DNA of 24,722 nt, from positions 1-24,722 of the forward strand of contig PGXR01000012.1 in assembly GCA_002839245.1 (NCBI GenBank). Reading direction: 5' to 3'. This DNA is from Spirochaetae bacterium HGW-Spirochaetae-7. Its GTDB lineage: Bacteria > Spirochaetota > Spirochaetia > Treponematales > UBA12059. Position numbers and translations under genes: made by a program. The notes under the pieces are model-generated. The model worked only from the letters and a program-made list of their open reading frames with translations, did not search any database and had not been told where the DNA came from. This document shows, piece by piece, positions 15,594 through 20,549 of the stretch. Each line of letters begins with the position of its first letter. Positions within the stretch are counted from its first letter, which is position 1.

Positions 15594-16280
15594 CTAGCCG
15601 CTTATCGTCGTACCGACGAAAGGCCTGCCTTCGAGCAACGCTTCCAGGTTGGGCAGGTCCTTGCCGGCCGCGCATATGACACGCAGGCCAAGCTCCTGGG
15701 CGCGGCGCGAGGCGACCGGGTCGAAGGGCACGTTCTTTCCCGGAGTCCATTCGTCGCCGACCATCGCCCTGAAATCCTTCCAGGAAATCGAGTCTACGGG
15801 TTTCGCGGCCGGGTCGACGCGCGGATCGGCGGTATGCACCCTGGCGATGTTCGACAGATTGACGACGACATCCGCCTGGAAGCGCTCGGCGAGCACCACC
15901 GCGTCGAAGTCAGTCGAGAATCCCGGCTTCCATCCCGAAGCGACGAGTACCCGGCCGCCGAAGACGGCGACGCTCTCGGGATCGGTGACGACGTCATGCG
16001 GGCAGAGGTCGAGGAAGAGGCTGCGGACCAGGGCCGCGTTGAGCCTCGTGGCCATGATGCCTATCCAGTCCTGTGCATCCGGGTCCGGGACGGCGACGGC
16101 ATCGCGGTACGCCTTCTGCCACGAACGCGCGGGCGCCCCTCCACCGACGACGATGATGAGCCTGCGTGCCGGATCGGCTCCGAGCCAGCGCCTGGCGAGA
16201 GCGGCGAAATCCCGAATGAACGCCACGTCCGGAACGTCCGGCGCGACTATGGAACCGCCCAGGGATAGTACCTTCGTCAT
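15594..16280 (-). CDS. pyrH: Archaeal-type UMP kinase (amino acid kinase fold)
   Basis: A 228-residue amino-acid-kinase-fold protein that resembles archaeal-type UMP kinase more than the usual bacterial PyrH. It would phosphorylate UMP to UDP in the cytoplasm. Landmarks are LSLGGS (5-10), VVGGGAPAR (44-52), DWIGIMATRLNA (71-82), GWKPGFSTDFDAVVLAE (116-132), NLSNIARVHTADPR (141-154, the nucleotide loop) and a C-terminal PFDPVASRRAQELG. The bacterial PyrH hallmarks are not seen. GGAGGA precedes the ATG at 16280 by 6 bases. Asp and Ser in the STD motif are kept. A related amino acid kinase with another substrate is possible, but the match over the whole length is good. Confidence 0.8.
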   Translation of the reverse strand: MTKVLSLGGSIVAPDVPDVAFIRDFAALARRWLGADPARRLIIVVGGGAPARSWQKAYRDAVAVPDPDAQDWIGIMATRLNAALVRSLFLDLCPHDVVTDPESVAVFGGRVLVASGWKPGFSTDFDAVVLAERFQADVVVNLSNIARVHTADPRVDPAAKPVDSISWKDFRAMVGDEWTPGKNVPFDPVASRRAQELGLRVICAAGKDLPNLEALLEGRPFVGTTISG

Positions 16281-16332
16281 CGCTGTCCTCCATTCCCGGC
16301 CATTCTACGGGTCTCAATGGCTGCCTGTAAAG

Positions 16333-16415
16333 CGCTCGCCGATAACGCTCGCCGATAACGCCCGCTGAAAGCGCCCGCTGAAAGCGCCCGCTGAAAGCGC
16401 CCGCTGAAAGCGCTC
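16333..16415. repeat. 13-bp tandem repeat, six copies in two variants
   Basis: Two copies of CGCTCGCCGATAA (16333-16358) are followed directly by four copies of CGCCCGCTGAAAG (16359-16410) and a partial CGCTC. The AAAG just before 16333 looks like the end of a further copy. It fills the gap between the divergent UMP kinase and cyclophilin genes, upstream of the cyclophilin promoter. The unit is not a multiple of three and no start codon or ribosome site fits it, so it is not coding. Confidence 0.95.
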
Positions 16416-16443
16416 TTGCCTTGGTCCGGCGGCGCGGGTTAAT
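16416..16443 (+). promoter_or_regulatory. Possible sigma-70 promoter for the cyclophilin gene
   Basis: TTGCCT (16416-16421), a 16-base spacer and GTTAAT (16438-16443) give four of six matches in each box. They sit between the tandem repeat and the cyclophilin ribosome site. Weak on sequence alone. Confidence 0.3.
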
Positions 16444-16469
16444 CTGTACGCCCAACAAGGAGCGACAGA

Positions 16470-16973
16470 ATGCCCAATCCAGTAGCATCATTCAAGACGA
16501 GCCTCGGCTCGTTCGATATCGAGCTGTTTGCCGATTCGAGCCCCGCCACCGTAGACAACTTCGTCGAATACGCCAAGGCAGGATTCTACGACGGCACCAT
16601 TTTCCACCGGGTAATCCCCGGCTTCATGGTCCAGGGGGGCGGCATGACGCCCGGTCTCAAGGAAAAGGAAACCAGGAAACCCATCAAGAACGAAGCCGAC
16701 AATGGCGTCAAGAACGCCCGCGGCTCTATCGCCATGGCGAGAACCTCCGTTCCCGACAGCGCGACCTGCCAGTTCTTCATCAACCTGGTGGACAACAAGC
16801 CGCTTGACCACAAGTCCAAGGACGTTGCCGGCTGGGGCTATTGCGCTTTCGGCAAGGTTACTCAGGGCATGGAAGTCGTGGACTTGATAGCCAAGGTCGA
16901 TACGGGCAACCGCGCCCCGCACCAGAACGTCCCCAAAACCGACGTGATAATCGAGAGCGTGATTATCGCCTGA
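16470..16973 (+). CDS. ppiB: Cyclophilin-type peptidyl-prolyl cis-trans isomerase
   Basis: A 167-residue cyclophilin that isomerises X-Pro peptide bonds. It lacks a signal peptide, so it is cytoplasmic like E. coli PpiB. The active-site block FHRVIPGFMVQGGG (45-58) supplies the catalytic Arg47 and Gln55. QFFINL (101-106) gives the hydrophobic pocket, and GYCAFGKVTQGMEVVD (123-138) closes the fold. The loop KEKETRKPIKNEADNGVKN is the ordinary bacterial insertion. The binding-pocket Trp of human CypA is not in its usual place, as in many bacterial forms. AAGGAG 8 bases upstream fixes the start. It stands alone, convergent with trpR. Confidence 0.95.
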   Translation: MPNPVASFKTSLGSFDIELFADSSPATVDNFVEYAKAGFYDGTIFHRVIPGFMVQGGGMTPGLKEKETRKPIKNEADNGVKNARGSIAMARTSVPDSATCQFFINLVDNKPLDHKSKDVAGWGYCAFGKVTQGMEVVDLIAKVDTGNRAPHQNVPKTDVIIESVIIA

Positions 16974-16990
16974 TGAAGCGCGGCGGTCCG

Positions 16991-17004
16991 GCGGTCCGGA
17001 CCGC
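16991..17004. terminator. 14-base palindrome between the convergent ppiB and trpR genes
   Basis: GCGGTCCGGACCGC is a perfect palindrome, preceded by an extra direct copy of GGCGGTCC. It sits in the 30-base gap between the two stop codons and touches the trpR stop. It could end transcription from both sides, but neither flank has a proper T-tract (only ACTTTCCCTT on the plus side). Confidence 0.4.
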
Positions 17005-17327
17005 TACTTTCCCTTGCGCTTCTTTTCCACCACCGTGTAGCCGGCAATCTCCAGCATGCGCCTGAACGAGGATTCGTCCTTCTTGAGCTCGCGCGAGCCC
17101 CGGGTGATCTTGCACAGCGACAGGCCAAGCTCGGCAGCTATGGTCCGCTGAGGAACGCCTTCGGCTATCCGCTTGACCAGCGCCCAGCGCTTGGCTATCT
17201 CGTCGGCCTCAGCCTTGGTAAAAAGGCTGTACAGGAAGCCGGCTATCAATTCCGGATCCCGCGCCAGAGCGAGAGTCCTGGACATTTCATCAATATTGCT
17301 GGCAACAAGACCGGTATCGTCATTCAT
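17004..17327 (-). CDS. trpR: TrpR-family transcriptional repressor
   Basis: A 107-residue TrpR-superfamily regulator, which binds DNA when loaded with tryptophan. Helices A-C fill about 14-57 (FLYSLFTKAEADEIAKRW). The helix-turn-helix runs QRTIAAELGLSLCKITRGSRELK (60-82), and KITRGSRELK closely matches the recognition helix of E. coli TrpR. A basic tail KKRKGK ends the protein. It is divergent from a TrpXYZ-type transporter, which is its likely target. ATG at 17327 is preferred because the predicted promoter would start transcription at about 17347; the other ATG at 17345 would then be leaderless and lies inside an inverted repeat. GGAG lies 12 bases before 17327, so the choice stays open. 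A YerC/YecD-like relative is the main alternative. Confidence 0.87.
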   Translation of the reverse strand: MNDDTGLVASNIDEMSRTLALARDPELIAGFLYSLFTKAEADEIAKRWALVKRIAEGVPQRTIAAELGLSLCKITRGSRELKKDESSFRRMLEIAGYTVVEKKRKGK

Positions 17328-17332
17328 GCGTA

Positions 17333-17349
17333 CTACATTCTCCATGTAG
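17333..17349. promoter_or_regulatory. Candidate operator: CTACAT-N5-ATGTAG inverted repeat
   Basis: Six-base perfect arms lie over the predicted transcription start of trpR. A repressor bound here would block its own gene. The half-site TGTAG is not the classic CTAG of E. coli trp operators, so the link to TrpR is positional only. Confidence 0.4.
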
Positions 17350-17353
17350 CAAC

Positions 17354-17382
17354 AGTATACTGACGATTAATCATCCTGTCAT
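17354..17382 (-). promoter_or_regulatory. Predicted sigma-70 promoter of trpR
   Basis: Read on the minus strand: ATGACA (17382-17377), exactly 17 bases, then TATACT (17359-17354). Both boxes match consensus at five of six positions. The predicted start, about 17347, is some 20 bases before the ATG at 17327. Confidence 0.6.
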
Positions 17383-17396
17383 TCAATAAAATGTCT

Positions 17397-17415
17397 GTTT
17401 CAATAGAAACGTTTC
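17397..17415. promoter_or_regulatory. Overlapping GTTTC/GAAAC inverted repeats between the divergent promoters
   Basis: GTTTC-AATA-GAAAC (17397-17410) shares its right arm with a perfect GAAACGTTTC palindrome (17406-17415). The 9-mer ATAGAAACG inside it (17403-17411) recurs at 17489-17497, just before the trpX ribosome site. The positions suggest a protein-binding region between trpR and trpX. Confidence 0.35.
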
Positions 17416-17438
17416 ACTGATCAAAACACAATGTCATC

Positions 17439-17467
17439 TTGACTAGTTTCTGGCAGCAGTATATTGT
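17439..17467 (+). promoter_or_regulatory. Predicted trpX promoter with CTAG operator core at the -35
   Basis: TTGACT (17439-17444) is a strong -35. A -10 is either TATTGT at 17462-17467 (17-base spacer) or TATATT at 17460-17465 (15-base spacer, closer to consensus). The -35 runs into GACTAGTTT, which contains CTAG (17443-17446), the core of E. coli TrpR operators. A matching right half-site is not evident, so the operator would be asymmetric or half. Confidence 0.55.
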
Positions 17468-17514
17468 CCAGGTTCCAAGTTACTACTGATAGAAACGATA
17501 TCAAGGAGCCAGAC

Positions 17515-18507
17515 ATGCAGTTCAGATCCTTCATCGCGACGGCCACCGTAGCCGCCATGGCGCTTGCGGCCTTCTCCGTCTCCGCAGTAAAGGACACGCC
17601 GGTAGGCATCGCCAAGTTCGTTTCGCACCCTGCCCTCGACGACCTGGAACGCGGCGTCGTCGACGAGCTGACCGCGACGGTGCCAGGCATCCGCTTCGAC
17701 CTGCAGAACGCCAACGCCGACATGGCCACCGCGGCCCAGATCGCCCGCAAGTTCAAGTCCGACAAGGTACAGGTCGCAGTCGGCATCGCCACCCCGACAG
17801 CCCAGGCTCTTGCCAGCGCCATTCGGGACATCCCCGTGGTGTTCTGCGCGGTAACCGACCCGGTAGCCGCCGGGCTGGTATCGTCGTACCAGGGCGGAGG
17901 CAAGAACGTGACCGGCACATCGGACATGACGCCGGTCGCCTCCCAGCTAGACCTCCTCGTCGCGCTCAAGCCAATCAAGAGGCTCGGCCACGTGTACAAC
18001 GCCGGCGAGGCGAATTCTGTCAAGCTCGCCGAACTCGTGCGGGATTACTGCAGCGCCAAGGGCATAGCCCTGGTCGAGTCGACCGTCGCCAATTCCTCGG
18101 AGGTCCGCTCCGCCGTGCTCGCCATAGCCGACAGGATAGACGGGCTCTACCTGGGCAACGACAACACGGTATTCTCGGCGGTCAACGCCGTCGCCGATGT
18201 CTGCCTCCAGAAGCGCCTGCCCCTGGTGACCGCCGATCCGACGAGCGCCGAGACGCTTCCCGTGCTCGCTGCGCTGGGCTTCGACTACTATCAGATGGGA
18301 CGCGCCACCGGCCGCATCGTCGCGAGGATACTCGCCGGTGAAAAGCCCGGCTCGATACCGACCTACTTCCCGACAGCTCCGGCCGAGAAGAGCTTCGTGC
18401 TCAACCTCGACGTGGCCGCGAGGCTCGGCATATCGCCGGGCGCCGACATGGTCGCCCAGGCAACCACCATTATCCGCAACGGCAAGGTCGAGCGGAGAGC
18501 GAAGTGA
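17515..18507 (+). CDS. trpX: TrpX-like ABC transporter substrate-binding protein
   Basis: A 330-residue periplasmic binding protein of the ABC_sub_bind family (PF04392), which includes TrpX tryptophan receptors. The signal peptide covers 1-24 (ending FSVSA) and has no lipobox Cys, so the protein should be free in the periplasm. Family landmarks are VGIAKFVSHPALDDLERGV, QNANADMATAAQIA, VAVGIATPTAQALA, IPVVFCAVTDPVAAGLV, NVTGTSDMTPV and VYNAGEANSV. AAGGAG 6 bases upstream fixes ATG 17515. It begins an operon with overlapping permease and ATPase genes and is divergent from trpR, which is why tryptophan or a close analogue is the expected ligand. Ligand identity is inferred from context, not from binding residues. 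Confidence 0.88.
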   Translation: MQFRSFIATATVAAMALAAFSVSAVKDTPVGIAKFVSHPALDDLERGVVDELTATVPGIRFDLQNANADMATAAQIARKFKSDKVQVAVGIATPTAQALASAIRDIPVVFCAVTDPVAAGLVSSYQGGGKNVTGTSDMTPVASQLDLLVALKPIKRLGHVYNAGEANSVKLAELVRDYCSAKGIALVESTVANSSEVRSAVLAIADRIDGLYLGNDNTVFSAVNAVADVCLQKRLPLVTADPTSAETLPVLAALGFDYYQMGRATGRIVARILAGEKPGSIPTYFPTAPAEKSFVLNLDVAARLGISPGADMVAQATTIIRNGKVERRAK

Positions 18508-19433
18508 TAGAGGCGGTACTCGTCGAGGGGCTCGTCTACGGCATATTGGCGCTCGGCGTCTTCCTGTCGTTCCGCATCCTTGACTTTCCCGACCTGACCG
18601 CCGAGGGGGCCTTTCCGCTCGGCGCAGCCGCAGCCGCCGCGATGATAGCCGGCGGCGCCAACCCCGTCGTCGCGATGCTCGCCGCTTTCGCCGCGGGCGG
18701 CCTGGCCGGGGCCGCGACCGGGTCGATCTACGCCGCGCTCAAGGTGCCGTCGCTGCTCGCCGGCATCGTCGTGATGACAGGCCTGTGGTCGGTCAACCTG
18801 CGCGTGATGGGCGGCAAGGCGAACATGCCGCTTATCTCCGACAACCCGGTGATGGACGCCGCCTACGGACTGCTGCCCAACGCAGGGGACTGGTCGGCGG
18901 CGCTTTTCTTCGCTCTCGTGGCGGCGACCGTGCTTGCCCTCCTCGCGCTGTTCTTCTCGACCGAGGCAGGCATCGCCTTGGGAGCGCTTGGCGACAACGA
19001 GGCGGTCGTCGTCGCGGCCGGCTCCAATCCCAAGGTCCTGCGCACTTCTGGCGTCGCCCTGTCAGGAGCGCTCTGCGGGCTGTCAGGCGGACTGGCCGCC
19101 TCCTACCAGGGCTTCGCCGACGTCAATTTCGGATCCGGCGTCGTGGCCGCCGGCCTGGCCTCCGTGATGGTAGGCGAATTCCTGTTCCGGTCGAACCGCA
19201 TCGGCGTCCAGCTCGTTCGCGTGATGATAGGATCGATAGCCTTCAGGGCCATCATGTTCGCCGGCCGCAAGTACGGCTACATCATCGGCATGGGCCCCAA
19301 CGACCTGCGCCTGGTCACGGCGCTGCTGGTCGTCGGCGCCGTGGCGGCCGGGCGCTTCAAGGCGAACGAGACTGCCAGGCGCGGTCTCGCGGCGGCAAGG
19401 GACCGAAGGCCAACCCGGGAGGCCCGGCCGTGA
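18504..19433 (+). CDS. trpY: TrpY-like ABC transporter permease
   Basis: A 309-residue membrane protein of the branched-chain amino acid/sugar permease family (BPD_transp_2), with about eight to nine hydrophobic segments. The N-terminus VEGLVYGILALGVFLSFRIL and DFPDLTAEGAFPLGAA is typical of permeases paired with ABC_sub_bind receptors. GTG at 18504 overlaps the trpX stop as GTGA, and the 3' end overlaps trpZ in the same way, so the three genes are translationally coupled. A single permease gene implies a homodimer. The C-terminal tail is basic and cytoplasmic. Confidence 0.88.
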   Translation: MIEAVLVEGLVYGILALGVFLSFRILDFPDLTAEGAFPLGAAAAAAMIAGGANPVVAMLAAFAAGGLAGAATGSIYAALKVPSLLAGIVVMTGLWSVNLRVMGGKANMPLISDNPVMDAAYGLLPNAGDWSAALFFALVAATVLALLALFFSTEAGIALGALGDNEAVVVAAGSNPKVLRTSGVALSGALCGLSGGLAASYQGFADVNFGSGVVAAGLASVMVGEFLFRSNRIGVQLVRVMIGSIAFRAIMFAGRKYGYIIGMGPNDLRLVTALLVVGAVAAGRFKANETARRGLAAARDRRPTREARP

Positions 19434-20221
19434 TCCACATCGAGAACCTCACCGTGATATTCAACGCCGGCACCCCCGACGAGCGCGCCGCGCTGGATGG
19501 ACTCGCGCTGTCGGTACCCAAGGGCCAGTGGATTTCGGTCATCGGCTCCAACGGCGCCGGCAAGACGACGCTCCTCAACGCCATCGCGGGGTCTGTCCCC
19601 ATCGCCGGAGGCAGCGTCGTCCTGGACGGCATCGACCGCTCGGGAGAACCGGAATACCGACGCGCCAGGATAATCGGCCGCGTGCGGCAGGATCCCACCG
19701 CAGGCACCGCGCCAGACATGACCGTGATGGACAACCTGGCGCTCGCCAGCCGCAAGGGCCCTCGGAGGTTGCTGCCCGCAAAACCCGCATCGCTCAAGCG
19801 CCGCCTCCTCGAGCGCCTCGCCGAGCTCGGCATGGGCCTCGAGGACAGGTCGGGCGAAAACGTGTCCCGGCTGTCGGGCGGGCAGCGGCAGGCCCTGGCC
19901 CTGCTGATGGCAGCGATGACCGGGCCGGCGGTGCTCCTGCTTGACGAGCACACCGCGGCGCTCGACCCGCGCAACGCCGACATCGTCATGTCCCTGACGC
20001 GGCGCTTCGTGCGCGACTTCGGGCTGACCGCCCTGATGGTCACCCACGACATGCGCCGCGCCCTTGCCGACGGCGACCGGCTCGTGATGATGCACGAAGG
20101 CGGCATCGTGGCCGACCTGTCCGGAGAGGGAAAAGCCGCCGCGAGCGTCGAGGATCTCGTCAGGCTGTTCCGGGAGGTCCGCGGCGAGGAGTACGCCGAA
20201 GACAGGGATCTCCTGGCATGA
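19430..20221 (+). CDS. trpZ: TrpZ-like ABC transporter ATP-binding protein
   Basis: A 263-residue ABC ATPase with every catalytic motif intact: Walker A GSNGAGKTT (39-47), signature LSGGQ (149-153 region), Walker B LLLDEHTAALD with its Glu, and switch VTHD with its His at about 206. It energises import by the TrpX-TrpY pair. The start is GTG at 19430, overlapping the trpY stop as GTGA; the same frame is open far upstream inside trpY, but the protein family begins at IHIENLTVIF. It is the last gene of the operon. No hairpin with a T-tract follows immediately. Confidence 0.92.
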   Translation: MIHIENLTVIFNAGTPDERAALDGLALSVPKGQWISVIGSNGAGKTTLLNAIAGSVPIAGGSVVLDGIDRSGEPEYRRARIIGRVRQDPTAGTAPDMTVMDNLALASRKGPRRLLPAKPASLKRRLLERLAELGMGLEDRSGENVSRLSGGQRQALALLMAAMTGPAVLLLDEHTAALDPRNADIVMSLTRRFVRDFGLTALMVTHDMRRALADGDRLVMMHEGGIVADLSGEGKAAASVEDLVRLFREVRGEEYAEDRDLLA

Positions 20222-20284
20222 GTACCGCCGCCAGGCCGCGATCGGAGATCGCATCGCGCCCTTGTTGATTTTTCCCCAAATCCA

Positions 20285-20312
20285 TTGACTAAGCAGAGTT
20301 AAACACTAGACT
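20285..20312 (+). promoter_or_regulatory. Possible sigma-70 promoter for the second chemoreceptor
   Basis: TTGACT (20285-20290), a 16-base spacer and TAGACT (20307-20312). The -35 hexamer is the same as that of trpX, and a CTAG (20306-20309) sits at the -10. It would give a leader of roughly 230 bases. Confidence 0.4.
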
Positions 20313-20359
20313 TTGATACCTGATGTATGCATAAGGCAATATCAGGATTCATCAGGCAA

Positions 20360-20385
20360 TTCCCGGGCGTTGATTTTTCCGGGAA
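20360..20385. promoter_or_regulatory. Inverted repeat TTCCCGG-N12-CCGGGAA
   Basis: Seven-base perfect arms around a loop that ends in five T residues. The GC-rich arms stand out in an AT-rich region. It could be an RNA hairpin in the receptor leader or a protein site. Confidence 0.5.
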
Positions 20386-20419
20386 CGGTTATTTAAAGCG
20401 ACTAATTTATCAATAGACA

Positions 20420-20454
20420 AGCCAATTTAACAGTAACGGGCTTTTAAATTGGCT
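20420..20454. promoter_or_regulatory. 11-bp perfect inverted repeat AGCCAATTTAA-N13-TTAAATTGGCT
   Basis: The arms are exact over 11 bases. AAGCC at 20419-20423 can instead pair with GGCTT at 20439-20443 inside the loop, giving an alternative fold. Both fit a structured 5' leader or a dimeric-protein site. Confidence 0.6.
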
Positions 20455-20493
20455 CAATTAATCAATAAATTTTCTTCCCATGAACCACAAAGA

Positions 20494-20521
20494 CATGGTT
20501 CCTTGAATTTCGGGGACCATG
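20494..20521 (+). promoter_or_regulatory. Leader hairpin 26-28 bases before the receptor start
   Basis: CATGGTTCCT (20494-20503) pairs with GGGGACCATG (20512-20521), including two G-U pairs, around an 8-base loop. An upstream GAACC (20482-20486) can compete for GGTTC (20497-20501). No T-tract follows, so it is not an ordinary terminator. Confidence 0.5.
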
Positions 20522-20549
20522 ATCGCTGCTTTCAGAAAAGGATGCGATG

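Larger units (their letters stand above)
20222..20546 (+). other. AT-rich intergenic region and long leader before a chemoreceptor
   Basis: This 325-base stretch has no gene. Its first 40 bases are GC-rich; from about 20265 to 20520 it is AT-rich, unlike nearly all of the window. It contains a promoter candidate, two separate inverted repeats, a hairpin just before the receptor gene, a 12-base direct repeat GTTGATTTTTCC (20264-20275 and 20369-20380), and short repeats ATCAGG (20341, 20351) and AGGCAAT (20334, 20354). No known riboswitch class was recognised. Confidence 0.75.

Noticed and set aside
15583..15594. GCGTCGCGACGC palindrome between the lipoprotein and pyrH genes as a terminator
   Set aside because: Too short, no loop space without breaking pairs, and no T-tract on either side.
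16333..16415. Tandem repeat as a CRISPR array
   Set aside because: Units of 13 bp are contiguous with no spacers, and no cas genes are nearby.
18785..19430. Long in-frame extension upstream of trpZ
   Set aside because: It runs through trpY in another frame, is Arg/Gly-rich, and the ABC domain begins just after the GTG at 19430.
20264..20285. FNR/CRP-type site in TTGATTTTTCCCCAAA
   Set aside because: The right half-site (ATCAA) is missing.
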